DNA from: Paractinoplanes polyasparticus
Lineage (GTDB): Bacteria > Actinomycetota > Actinomycetes > Mycobacteriales > Micromonosporaceae
Assembly (NCBI RefSeq): GCF_019710575.1
Contig: NZ_JAHWFK010000033.1
Span: forward strand, 1-64,000
Length of the DNA: 64,000 nt
Direction: 5' to 3'
Below the pieces are notes generated by a model. That model did no database searches and was not told the origin of the DNA. It was given only the letters and a program-made list of their open reading frames with translations. Below are positions 9,701 through 16,465 of this stretch, piece after piece (position 1 is the first letter of the stretch; each line of letters starts with the position of its first letter). The position numbers and the translations under genes are program-made.

Positions 9701-11318
9701 CCGCCGCTGTTTCCTCGTACGGCCGGATCGCCTCTTCGAACGCCCGCAGAGCCGCCCGGGCCCGGTGAATCGTGTCGTGCATCGGTTGCGTCGCCACGAC
9801 ATCCCGCCAGGCGAAGTCGTCGGCGGCCGCCCGGCGGCATCGGGCCAGCTCGTCGGCGGCGTCCAGGATCAGCCGCAGGCGCTCCGGGTCAAGCCCCTCC
9901 ACCGCGGCCGGCGGCATCGGCGCGGCCGGCAGATCACCCAGCCGGGCGCACTCCCCCAGCGCCTCGTGGAGTGTGCGGCCCAGCGGCTCGCGGCGCTCGT
10001 TCATCGCCCGGGCATTGCCGTCCAGGCGCGCCCTGACGTTCTCCAGGCGAGCCCGATCAACGGACGCCCCGGCCCCTGGGGACGGCTCTCCGCCGGTGAG
10101 CTCGTCCGGCTCGGCGATTCCACCGGGTCGCGGCTCGACCGAATCGGCCAGCGCGCGGGCCACTTCTTTGCGGGTCGCCTTGTGGCTGTGCAGCTCCAAC
10201 AGGTAAGGATCGAGTCCCACCGCCGCCAGCCGGTTACGCACGACTTCGAGAGCGGCCGCCTTCTCCGACACGAAGAGGACGCGCTTTCCCGCATGCATCA
10301 GGCAGCCGATCATGTTCGCGATCGTCTGGGACTTCCCCGTGCCGGGAGGCCCGTCGAGCACGAAGCTGCGCCCCGCGACCGCCGCCTCCACACAGGCCCG
10401 CTGGGTGGCATCCGCATCGAGAACGAGCGGCAGCTCGGGGTCGGCCGGACTGGACACGACCCGCCCACTGTGGGAGGGGGAGGTGGTGGCCGATTTTACG
10501 CCACCGAAAGCGCCATCAGCCCGTTGTCCACAGGCATCGCCGTCCGCATTCGTGCCAACTTCGGCGACGTCCCGACCAGCTCCACCCGGCTCCGCGACCG
10601 GCGCCACGCCCGGGTCTCCGGCGAGCGCGACCACCAGCGGATGGCGCACTATTCGCGACTCGTTGTCGAGCAGATCGCGGTACATCGCCTCCTTGTGGAA
10701 GCTGAAGCACGACAGAACCAGGCTCTCGTCCGCGGACCAGTCCAGGTTGCTGACCGTCGAGCGCAGCTCCGCCAGATACGCCCGCACGCCCAGCGCATCC
10801 CCATCGGCGAGCCCGGGCACTTTGATCCCCATCCGGCGCAACCGCAGGATCAGCGCCGGATTCACGACCATTTCGTCGTCGCGGAGGCGCAGCTGTGGCA
10901 CCTCCCCGGGCGCCCGCGCCACCAGCTCGACCGGCAACAGCAACACCGGGCTGGTGTACGGCGTGTCCTCCTCGCCCCGCCAGTGCAGCGCCCCCACCGC
11001 CAGGTGCAGCGTCACCACCCCCCGGTCGAGGAAATCCTGCCGGGACCGGCGTAGCAGGCGGCGCAGGGTCGTGCCGAGCGGAACCGGCGCCAGCCCGGTG
11101 CGGAACAGGCACCCGGGCGCCGGCTCGGCGCCGGCCGGCAGGAAGCCGTACGCCCGCCCTTCGCGCAGGGCCGCGACCACGTCCGGGGCGGCCGGGCCGG
11201 TGATGACCAGGCTGCCGGCCGCGGACGGACGGTGGTTCAGCAGCCGGTTGGCGGCGTCGAGGTTGACCAGGCCGTCACGCCAGGCACGTACGGCCGCTCT
11301 CGGCGTTTCTGCCCCCAT
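6702..11318 (-). CDS. DUF4011-type superfamily 1 helicase with C-terminal restriction-like (MTES_1575) nuclease
   Basis: A 1538-residue protein. The N-terminal 230 residues resemble DUF4011. A Gly/Ala/Ser-rich linker precedes the helicase core. Walker A is LDGPPGTGKSQTIANM (about residues 320-336), Walker B is FDVVLFDEASQIAP (about 1130) followed by AAGDDRQLPPTSFF, and motif VI is RRLNVAITRARRRVE (about 1365). Residues about 1430-1520 form a small nuclease-like domain with YRVDIGVRH, VLGIECDG and RDRDRLNAAVLTGLGWRLHR, matching the Vsr/MTES_1575 pattern. Related multidomain helicase-nucleases are frequent in antiviral defence islands. Here the only partner is the WD40 gene downstream. The ATG at 11318 has no strong ribosome binding site. 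Confidence 0.88.
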   Translation of the reverse strand: MGAETPRAAVRAWRDGLVNLDAANRLLNHRPSAAGSLVITGPAAPDVVAALREGRAYGFLPAGAEPAPGCLFRTGLAPVPLGTTLRRLLRRSRQDFLDRGVVTLHLAVGALHWRGEEDTPYTSPVLLLPVELVARAPGEVPQLRLRDDEMVVNPALILRLRRMGIKVPGLADGDALGVRAYLAELRSTVSNLDWSADESLVLSCFSFHKEAMYRDLLDNESRIVRHPLVVALAGDPGVAPVAEPGGAGRDVAEVGTNADGDACGQRADGAFGGVKSATTSPSHSGRVVSSPADPELPLVLDADATQRACVEAAVAGRSFVLDGPPGTGKSQTIANMIGCLMHAGKRVLFVSEKAAALEVVRNRLAAVGLDPYLLELHSHKATRKEVARALADSVEPRPGGIAEPDELTGGEPSPGAGASVDRARLENVRARLDGNARAMNERREPLGRTLHEALGECARLGDLPAAPMPPAAVEGLDPERLRLILDAADELARCRRAAADDFAWRDVVATQPMHDTIHRARAALRAFEEAIRPYEETAAAYGLSLPADAGALAALVTHAANRPATVPDEWLTAPTPDAIDRADEQLRSFADAARQVREAAGVEWDELPEAHPPNLEQSTLTATAAEAAARRHTVEADALDDMLPAAGPLAVRLGLPEVTTFADLGRFAAVAELAARANRPEPFWFGPGVLTGVAEAAAVLRRCAEAVATTGAECRRWFLDAIVDQPVEQLADRLTHEHRGLRKLLPAYRRDWDAVAGFALPTVSPADAVAHLGAAVAWQRALRERAAAERQYAPLLGRYRRGEPAVEDALRTAADLIRLSPPGALPAAADLICRTASDPALVRLARQARIVAGWEPPTETLSSAAARRRAAIGPLIEAAEALDAFDRVLGRHVDLAEAAHLARLRSTAVFHATDVGADAIAWAREARGKPLIEGDGRALTECVGDWQKARDAVAAAFASAREIDGDLLARLLDDPHGQQERLGYEHARSLLPDETADFCRDLPAEQIRPVVERALWTAWVDAVLRDDERLRPVDGLERDRLVEEFRVLDAALAVEAPAVISAAVEARRLDRPDEVALLRREGRKQNRHLPVRDLIGQARETVQAAKPCFLMSPLAVSQYLPPDLTFDVVLFDEASQIAPADAINCVYRADAMIAAGDDRQLPPTSFFSTRADRDDGTDVNDFQSVLELAEACGAFPVLGLGRHYRSRHEALIAFANHRFYQGRLLTFPSAGADPEAGVELVPAAGVYRRGGARDNPVEAEAVAGRIISCLTTRPDLSLGVVTFSVAQAEAIEAAVERAAARHPGLERLLDGDRLTGFFVKSLESVQGDERDVMIFSIGYGRDEQGRVSSNFGALNQPNGWRRLNVAITRARRRVEIISSIRSRDIPESANPGVRHLAAYLDFAERGLAAAPAPAAAADPFVSSVLETVRSWGYEANAGVGGQGYRVDIGVRHPTPGHGYVLGIECDGPFYGSMGAARDRDRLNAAVLTGLGWRLHRLWGTAWHHDRAGEQERLRRAITAAIGPLPSRRPGLLRLQPVG

Positions 11319-11359
11319 GGCGACAATTGCACCAAGCCGAGCAGGGGTCCCGCTGGAGT

Positions 11360-12355
11360 TCAGGAGTACTGCTCCTCATCCTCCTTGCGGTAGTCGTTGA
11401 TCTCGTCGAGGCGGCCCGCCTCGGCCAGCTTCACCCAGGCCGGGTTGCCCAGCAGCACCCGGCCCAGCGCCATCAGGTCGTACTCGCCGCGGGCCCGCCG
11501 GTCGAGGAGCTCGCGCATCCGGTCGGAGCGGGCGAAGTCACGGGTGAGGCCGATCGCGCCGACGGTGATCGACGGCAGGCCGGTGAGGTGCTTGGCCCAG
11601 CCGGCCAGGTTCCGGTCGCTCCCGTCGAACACGGGCTCCCAGAAGCGGCGCTGCGAGGCGTGCAGCACGTCGGCGCCCGCCGCCCGAAAGCCCTCGAGAA
11701 TCGTGCCCAGCTCGTGCGGAGTCTCGGCGATGCGGGCGCTGTAGTCGCGCTCCTTGAACTGCGAGAACCGGACGATCAGCGGCATGCACGCGGGGATCGC
11801 GGCCCGGACGGCCCGCACCACCTGGGCCGGGAAGTCGCGGTGGTGGCCGCCCGGGTTGGTCACCGGCCAGAGGAACTCGTCGAGCAGGTAGCCGTGAGCG
11901 GCGTGCACCTCGATCGCGTCGAAGCCGGCCCGCACGGCGACGCGCGCGGCTTCGGCGTACGCGCGTGACAGCGCGTCGAAGTCGCCGCCCGACATCGTCC
12001 GCGGTGTCCACGCGTCGCCTTCGAAGAGGCTGCCCAGATGCCACAGCTGCGCGGCGATCCGGCCGCCGGCCGCGTGCACCTCGGCGGTCACGTGGCGCCA
12101 TCCGGCCTCGGCCGCGCCCTCGGTGAGCCGCGGGACGTCGCGCTGGTGGCCGGCGCTGGGGTGATCGACGAGCACGCCCTCGGTGATGATCAGGCCCACG
12201 CCGTTGGCGGCGCGGCGGCGGTAGTAGGCGGCGACCTCCGATGTCGGCACGCCGCCCGGCGAGTGCTCGCGCGTCATCGGGGCCATGACGAACGGGCTGG
12301 TCAGCGACAGGCCGGCCAGGGTGACCGGCTCGATCAGGGCGGTTGTGGTGGTCAT
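11360..12355 (-). CDS. Old yellow enzyme family NADH:flavin oxidoreductase
   Basis: A 331-residue FMN-dependent TIM-barrel oxidoreductase. Family features are LTSPFVMAPMTREHSPGGVP at the N-terminus, AQLWHLGS, the substrate-binding FDAIEVHAAHGYLLDEFLWP, and a phosphate-binding end VGAIGLT followed by MALGRVLLGNPAW. Such enzymes reduce activated double bonds, often of quinones or electrophiles. The gene diverges from a MerR regulator, and the shared 51-base spacer has a 19-bp spaced promoter typical of MerR-activated genes, so induction by electrophilic or redox stress is likely. The ATG at 12355 sits at the predicted transcription start, suggesting a leaderless message. Confidence 0.9.
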   Translation of the reverse strand: MTTTTALIEPVTLAGLSLTSPFVMAPMTREHSPGGVPTSEVAAYYRRRAANGVGLIITEGVLVDHPSAGHQRDVPRLTEGAAEAGWRHVTAEVHAAGGRIAAQLWHLGSLFEGDAWTPRTMSGGDFDALSRAYAEAARVAVRAGFDAIEVHAAHGYLLDEFLWPVTNPGGHHRDFPAQVVRAVRAAIPACMPLIVRFSQFKERDYSARIAETPHELGTILEGFRAAGADVLHASQRRFWEPVFDGSDRNLAGWAKHLTGLPSITVGAIGLTRDFARSDRMRELLDRRARGEYDLMALGRVLLGNPAWVKLAEAGRLDEINDYRKEDEEQYS

Positions 12356-12362
12356 ACCGACA

Positions 12363-12394
12363 CGGTAAAACTTGACATCCGCGTGAGGGTCAAG
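12363..12394 (-). promoter_or_regulatory. MerR-type promoter/operator between oxidoreductase and MerR genes
   Basis: CTTGAC-N12-GTCAAG at 12371-12394 is a perfect inverted repeat. For the oxidoreductase it provides a -35 TTGACC (12388-12393) and, after exactly 19 bases, a weak -10 TTACCG (12363-12368). An overlong 19-bp spacer with the dyad inside it is the known layout for MerR-activated promoters. On the other strand TTGACA at 12372-12377 could serve the regulator itself. Assignment to the adjacent MerR protein is inferred. Confidence 0.65.
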
Positions 12395-12406
12395 CACTTT
12401 TCGAGA

Positions 12407-12751
12407 ATGCGTATCGGCGATCTGTCCGCGGCGACCGGCGCCAGCGCCCGGTCGCTGCGGTACTACGAGGAACAGGGCCTGCTGGCCAGCACACGCAGCG
12501 GCGGCGGGCAACGGCACTATCCGGCGACGGCTGTCGAGCGGGTCTCGCTGATCCAGTCGCTGTTGTCGGCCGGCCTGAACAGCGCCGCCATTCACGACGT
12601 GCTGCCTTGCATCAGCAACGAGGCCATCCGCACCCCGTGGCTGGCCGACCGCCTGACGGCCGAGCTCGATCGGGTGAACAAACAGATCAAGGACCTGCAC
12701 CGTACGAGGGACATCCTGACCGGCCTGGTCGAGGAATACCGCGTGCCGTAG
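12407..12751 (+). CDS. MerR family transcriptional regulator
   Basis: A 114-residue regulator. The winged helix begins at the ATG at 12407: MRIGDLSAATGASARSLRYY, then EEQGLLASTRSGGGQRHY, the hallmark of the family, followed by a dimerisation coiled coil (about residues 78-110). Only one Cys (in VLPCISNEA) lies in the effector region, so it is not an obvious metal sensor. It resembles small redox- or drug-responsive MerR proteins. It diverges from the flavin oxidoreductase gene, its probable target. Confidence 0.88.
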   Translation: MRIGDLSAATGASARSLRYYEEQGLLASTRSGGGQRHYPATAVERVSLIQSLLSAGLNSAAIHDVLPCISNEAIRTPWLADRLTAELDRVNKQIKDLHRTRDILTGLVEEYRVP

Positions 12752-12838
12752 CCCCGGTCTCAGCAAACCGCCAGGCAGGTCACAGGCTGTGCTGGACTTA
12801 ATCACCTACCGTGGTAGTCACCAGTAGAGGAGGCCACT

Positions 12839-13039
12839 TTGAGCGGTTCCGTCAAGAGACTGCTGATGTCGCTGATCGCGTCGAAGCTGCAGAAGCGGGG
12901 CCATCACGGTTACCAACAGCCCGGCGGCTACGGCCACGGCGCGTACGGCCCGCCGCCCACCTACGGCCACCACGGCCACTACAAGCATCACGGCCACTAT
13001 CGTCACCACGGCCACTACAAGAAGCGCCGCCGCTGGTAG
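12839..13039 (+). CDS. Small His/Gly/Tyr-rich basic protein
   Basis: A 66-residue protein starting at a TTG five bases after a strong GAGGAGG (12827-12833). The first 20 residues (SGSVKRLLMSLIASKLQKRG) could form an amphipathic helix. Then comes a Gln/Gly/Pro/Tyr-rich stretch and a tail with the six-residue unit G-H-Y-[KR]-H-H repeated, ending KKRRRW. There are 13 histidines. Such a composition suggests metal (Ni, Cu, Zn) or nucleic-acid/polyanion binding, but no function is known to me. An inverted repeat CTACC-GT-GGTAG lies upstream at 12806-12817. A terminator follows. Confidence 0.75.
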   Translation: MSGSVKRLLMSLIASKLQKRGHHGYQQPGGYGHGAYGPPPTYGHHGHYKHHGHYRHHGHYKKRRRW

Positions 13040-13056
13040 TGCGGCCGCCGCAAGCT

Positions 13057-13089
13057 GCCCCGGTGCGCTGCGCCAGCGTGCACCGGGGC
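13057..13089 (+). terminator. Terminator hairpin after the His-rich gene
   Basis: GCCCCGGTGC (13057-13066) pairs perfectly with GCACCGGGGC (13080-13089) across a 13-base loop. No T-run follows, as is common in high-GC actinobacteria. It lies between convergent genes and could end both. Confidence 0.6.
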
Positions 13090-13115
13090 TACTGCGTCAT
13101 CACAGGCCGACGTCA

Positions 13116-13415
13116 TCACAGGTCGACCAGCTCGACGGACACGGCGGCCACGTCACCGACCGCCAGCTTCTGCGCCGTGCGGATCGCTCGCTTGACCGGC
13201 AGGACGTAGGCGCCGCCACCACCGGGGAAGATCGACGTCAACCAGTGGCTGGTGCCGATCGACGCCTTGACGCGCACCGAGCCGAACCCGCGGCGCAGCC
13301 CGTCCGTCCGGTCGCGGATCTCGTCGGACGCCTCGACCGGCAAGCTGACGAAGGTCCAGCTCTCGGTCTTGCGCGCTTCCCACAACCACAGCTCGCTTTC
13401 GAAGTCGACCACCAC
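13116..13415 (-). CDS. DUF1905 domain protein
   Basis: A 99-residue protein matching the DUF1905 pattern: FESELWLWEA, ESWTFVSLPVEASDEI, GFGSVRVKASIGTSHWLTSI, GGGAYVLPVKRAIRTAQKLA and GDVAAVSVEL. The fold is a small beta barrel of unknown biochemical role. The GTG start at 13415 (or GTG at 13412) lacks a clear ribosome binding site. It stands alone between the His-rich gene and the membrane protein. Confidence 0.85.
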   Translation of the reverse strand: MVVDFESELWLWEARKTESWTFVSLPVEASDEIRDRTDGLRRGFGSVRVKASIGTSHWLTSIFPGGGGAYVLPVKRAIRTAQKLAVGDVAAVSVELVDL

Positions 13416-13451
13416 CGCCAGAGCATGGCACGGGGGTACGACATCGCCCGG

Positions 13452-14432
13452 TCAAGCCGCGCTCGGAGCCGGCGCGGAGGCCCCGCGAGAGCCTCGATCA
13501 GCGACGAGCACGAGCGCGGCCAGCGCCAGCAGGGCGATGCTCGTGCCGGCGACCAGCAGGGCGGCGGGCGCCTGACCCTCGAGCACGTAGGTCGGGTTGG
13601 CGGCGGCGCTGTCGTAGGTCAGGGTGCGCACGAACACTCGGTAGAGCTCGAAGACCGGCACGGCGCCCGCGGTGAACACGACTGCCGTCCGGGCTGCGGC
13701 CAGCCGGCGGTGGGAGCGGTCACCCCGCCGTACGCGGGAGATCAGCGCAACCGCCACCAGCCACCCCACCAGCGCGCCGAGCGCCAGCCCGCCCACGGTG
13801 AACGGGCGCACGGCCCAGGCCTCGTCGGCCACGACGTCGACCCGCAGCGATGTGCGCCCGGCCCCGGTCAGGGAGTCGCCCCGCAGCGCCAGGCCGTCCT
13901 TCGCGGCCTCGAACATGACGTTGCGCGCGGGCACCGAGGCGAACGGCTCGGTGGAGACATCGGTGAGGATGGCGCTGGAGACGGTGGTGTACGCCGTGAT
14001 CCGCCACCCGTCGGCGGTGAGCGCCGCGCGCGCCCGGTCGTCGATCTCGGGCCCGTTGGCGATCGCCCACGCGCTGGGGCCACCCATCGCCGTGCGCTGG
14101 TCGTAGAGCTCAGGCCAGTAGACGCCCATCGAGTCGGTCAGCGCCCGCATCCCGTCGCGCGAGGGCACATCGGCCCCCGTCTGCCAGCCCAGCCACCGGC
14201 CCCCGGCCGCACCGGCCGCCCCCACCGCGACCATGGCCAGCACCGCGGCCAGGATCGCCCACGGCCGCAACGGAACCCGGAACCGCTGCCGCACCCCGGC
14301 CGCGACCAGGTGCGCCCGGGCAGCGAGACCCGGCGCCCGGCCGCCGGACACCTCGGCCATCGTGGCCAGCAGCTCGTCGCCGTAGCGGCGGCGGAAATCG
14401 CTCGGGTACGCCCACAGCAGCCGGCTGCTCAC
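13452..14432 (-). CDS. Membrane protein coupled to a PadR regulator
   Basis: A 326-residue protein starting MSSRLLWAYPSDFRRRYGDE, a motif typical of actinobacterial proteins encoded with PadR regulators. It has a hydrophobic helix at about residues 58-80, a large extracytoplasmic segment, and three further hydrophobic segments after about residue 210. The GTG start overlaps the PadR stop (GTGA), so translation is coupled. The family often lies beside ABC exporters, but none is present here. Function unknown. Confidence 0.8.
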   Translation of the reverse strand: MSSRLLWAYPSDFRRRYGDELLATMAEVSGGRAPGLAARAHLVAAGVRQRFRVPLRPWAILAAVLAMVAVGAAGAAGGRWLGWQTGADVPSRDGMRALTDSMGVYWPELYDQRTAMGGPSAWAIANGPEIDDRARAALTADGWRITAYTTVSSAILTDVSTEPFASVPARNVMFEAAKDGLALRGDSLTGAGRTSLRVDVVADEAWAVRPFTVGGLALGALVGWLVAVALISRVRRGDRSHRRLAAARTAVVFTAGAVPVFELYRVFVRTLTYDSAAANPTYVLEGQAPAALLVAGTSIALLALAALVLVADRGSRGASAPAPSAA

Positions 14433-14755
14433 GAGGCCACCGCCGGGTTGCCGAAGCCGCCCAGACGAAGCTCGGCCGCGTCGGCGTGCCGCCGCAGCCG
14501 GGTCGCCTCCTTGGCCAGCGCCGCCGCGCCGCCGGAGGTGAGCCGGTAGTAGCGCCGCAGCCGGCCGTCGACCTGTTCCTCACGGTCGACCTCGACCAGG
14601 CCCTCGTCGGTCAGCCGGTCGAGCGCGCCGTAGAGGGTGCCGGGCCGCAGCACGACCTCACCCTCGGACAGCCCCTCGACGGCCCGGATCACGCCGTAGC
14701 CGTGTGACGGCTCCGCCGCCAGGGCGGTCAGGATCAAGAACGTGGGTTCCCGCAT
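14429..14755 (-). CDS. PadR family transcriptional regulator
   Basis: A 108-residue winged-helix regulator: MREPTFLILTALAAEPSHGY, then GLSEGEVVLRPGTLYGALDR, LTDEGLVEVDREEQVDGRLR and YYRLTSGGAAAL, followed by a short dimerisation helix. I choose the ATG at 14755 rather than the in-frame ATG at 14782 because a good promoter places transcription start at or next to 14755, and PadR proteins of this type usually begin MREPTF. It probably represses its own operon and the membrane-protein gene; the inducer is unknown. Confidence 0.88.
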   Translation of the reverse strand: MREPTFLILTALAAEPSHGYGVIRAVEGLSEGEVVLRPGTLYGALDRLTDEGLVEVDREEQVDGRLRRYYRLTSGGAAALAKEATRLRRHADAAELRLGGFGNPAVAS

Positions 14756-14763
14756 GAGGCGAA

Positions 14764-14792
14764 ACGCTACGCTCACCGTCATATGACGTCAA
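14764..14792 (-). promoter_or_regulatory. Promoter of the PadR operon, predicted leaderless, with palindromes
   Basis: On the minus strand TTGACG (14787-14792) is followed after exactly 17 bases by TAGCGT (14764-14769). Transcription would start about 14755-14757, at the ATG of the PadR gene. TGACGTCA and GTCATATGAC palindromes overlap the -35 region and spacer and could be the autoregulatory operator. The stop of the HAD gene (14779-14781) also falls here. Confidence 0.6.
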
Positions 14793-15273
14793 CCGTTACA
14801 TGCCGCTCCACGTCACGCCAGGCCGGCGTGTGCACCAACCAGCCCGGAGCCGGCGAGCGTTGCGGCCCGAACAGGTAGCGGTGCCCCACGATGCCGCGCA
14901 GGGCCTGATGCACGTCGAGCTTGTCGTCGACGAAGTGCGTGATCCCCAGCTCCGCACAGTGGACGGCCTTGTCGGGCCGCCGCCGGCAGAACCGCACGTT
15001 GCCGCGGGGGATCCCGGTGCGGGCGGCGAACTCCTGATGGTCGAGCCACTGCAACGTGTTGCGCTGCACCCGCTCGCCGCACTTCGAGATCAGCCACACC
15101 TCCTCGAAGCGAGGCGCCAGCCGGGCCAAGGTCTCCAAAGCCTCCGGTACGGCCGGAGTAGCCAGCATCCGAGCCGTGTCTCCACTGAAGAACTGGGTGT
15201 CGCCCCCACCCGGCCCACCACCGTCGATGATGACCCGCCCGATGTCGACACCGAGCCGCACATGCGTATCCAT
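14779..15273 (-). CDS. HAD-like hydrolase family protein
   Basis: A 164-residue protein. It begins MDTHVRLGVDIGRVIIDGGG, where D-I-G-R-V replaces the usual D-x-D-G-T of HAD motif I, keeping only the first Asp. LISKCGERVQRNTLQWL and THFVDDKLDVHQAL resemble motif II/III and the metal-binding acidic motif IV. It matches a group annotated as NIF/HAD hydrolases of unknown substrate. The ATG at 15273 is preferred to an upstream start because conservation begins there. Confidence 0.65.
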   Translation of the reverse strand: MDTHVRLGVDIGRVIIDGGGPGGGDTQFFSGDTARMLATPAVPEALETLARLAPRFEEVWLISKCGERVQRNTLQWLDHQEFAARTGIPRGNVRFCRRRPDKAVHCAELGITHFVDDKLDVHQALRGIVGHRYLFGPQRSPAPGWLVHTPAWRDVERHVTVDVI

Positions 15274-15453
15274 GCGTCGAGCCTGTCGGCCGCCGAGCGA
15301 GGGCGGAACTATTCTTCTCGCGCACACCATAGACAGGAGCTATAGCCAGTGGTTCCGAGTCGGCCTGCCTCCGCGAGATGACCGCCACACACGCTCGAGG
15401 CAGGCGGCGACGTAGCGTCGGAAGTCGGAGTCGACCCTCGTCGAGGAGGTCTC

Positions 15454-15831
15454 ATGCCCTGGACAACCGAGGAACTGACGGCGATCGGTGACGCCGACGA
15501 ACTGCAGATCGCGTCGCGGCGCGCGGACGGGTCGCTGCGGCCCTACGTGACGATCTGGGTGGTGCGCAGCGGGGAGCAGCTCTTCGTGCGCTCGGCCTAC
15601 GGGACGGAGAACGGGTGGTTCCGCCGGGCCGTCACCGCCGGCGTGGGCCGGGTGCGGGCGGGCGGCGTCGAGCGCGACGTCACCTTCGAGGACGCCGGCG
15701 CGGCCGACGCGGGCGCGATCGACCGGTCGTACCACGAGAAATACGACCACTACGGGCCCCGGTACGTCGGGCCGGTGGTGGGGGCCAAGGCCGCCGAGGC
15801 GACCCTGGCCCTCGTTCCTCAGGAGCGGTGA
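15454..15831 (+). CDS. DUF2255 family protein
   Basis: A 125-residue protein with a GAGGAGG ribosome binding site. The sequence WTTEELTAIGDADELQIASR, RPYVTIWVVRSGEQLFVRSA, YGTENGWFRRAV and IDRSYHEKYDHYGPRYVGPV fits DUF2255, a split-barrel flavin-reductase-like family of unknown reaction. Its stop codon falls within a 19-bp tandem duplication shared with the convergent HNH gene. Confidence 0.88.
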   Translation: MPWTTEELTAIGDADELQIASRRADGSLRPYVTIWVVRSGEQLFVRSAYGTENGWFRRAVTAGVGRVRAGGVERDVTFEDAGAADAGAIDRSYHEKYDHYGPRYVGPVVGAKAAEATLALVPQER

Positions 15832-15854
15832 TGGGCCTCAGGAGCGGTGATGGG
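15817..15854. repeat. 19-bp tandem duplication at a convergent gene junction
   Basis: CCTCAGGAGCGGTGATGGG occurs twice back to back (15817-15835 and 15836-15854) without mismatch. The stop of the DUF2255 gene (TGA at 15829-15831) is in the first copy and the stop of the HNH gene (TCA on this strand at 15838-15840) is in the second, so the duplication created the present separation of the two genes. Confidence 0.95.
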
Positions 15855-16287
15855 CGAACGACACCCAGGTCGGGGTGACCGGGTGGGCGCGTAGCGGCAT
15901 GCGGGCCTCGGCCGGGGTGCGGTTGCCCTTGCGCTGGTTGCACGCGTAGCAGGCGGCCACGGTGTTGAGCCAGCTGTTGGCGCCGCCGCGCGAGCGGGGC
16001 AGCACATGGTCGATGGTGGAGGCCGCGCGGCCGCAGTAAGCGCAGCGCCGGCCGTCGCGGGCGAGCACGCCGGCGCGCGACCACGACGGGCCCCGGCTGT
16101 GGCGCCAGCGGGTCACGACGTACGTCACCAGGCGGACGACGGTCGGCACCGGCCAGACACCGATGACACCGTCGGGGCGGGCCTCGTGCACCTCGGCCAC
16201 CTGCCGCACGAGCATGCGGACGGCGTGCCGCAGGCTCACCCGGTGCAGCGGCCCCAGATCGGCGTTCAGCACCAGCACATCACTCAC
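15838..16287 (-). CDS. HNH endonuclease
   Basis: A 149-residue protein with a clear HNH zinc-finger nuclease domain at about residues 80-120: RRCAYCGRAASTIDHVLPRS then NTVAACYACNQRKGNRTP, giving two CxxC zinc pairs and the catalytic His in IDHVLP. The N-terminal half (MSDVLVLNADLGPLHRVSLR) matches the widespread actinobacterial standalone HNH proteins. GGAGGTGA just before the GTG fixes the start. No modification methylase is nearby, so a restriction role is not supported. A DNA repair or processing role is possible. Confidence 0.88.
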   Translation of the reverse strand: MSDVLVLNADLGPLHRVSLRHAVRMLVRQVAEVHEARPDGVIGVWPVPTVVRLVTYVVTRWRHSRGPSWSRAGVLARDGRRCAYCGRAASTIDHVLPRSRGGANSWLNTVAACYACNQRKGNRTPAEARMPLRAHPVTPTWVSFAHHRS

Positions 16288-16465
16288 CGGGTCACCTCCC
16301 TGTCGACGTACGTCCGGGAAGCGCCCACGGCGTCACCCGGATATGTGGTCGGGGCGCGCGGCGGCCACGCCACCGCACGACATGAGAAAGAGCATCCTTC
16401 TCCCCTGTTTCCCGACCAGTTGGTGATCTCTACGGTAGGGTCCGGCCCGCCGCCGGGACAATGGA

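Noticed and set aside
7413-11054. Very long open frame on the plus strand (over 1200 codons)
   Set aside because: It is antisense to the helicase gene, whose motifs are clear; the plus-strand product is Arg/Gly/Ala rich with no domain, as expected for frame shadows at high GC.
14756-14782. Longer PadR protein starting at ATG 14782
   Set aside because: The extra residues overlap the promoter spacer and precede the conserved MREPTF start.
15838-16287. HNH gene as part of a restriction-modification system
   Set aside because: No methyltransferase or specificity gene nearby; the protein matches standalone actinobacterial HNH proteins.
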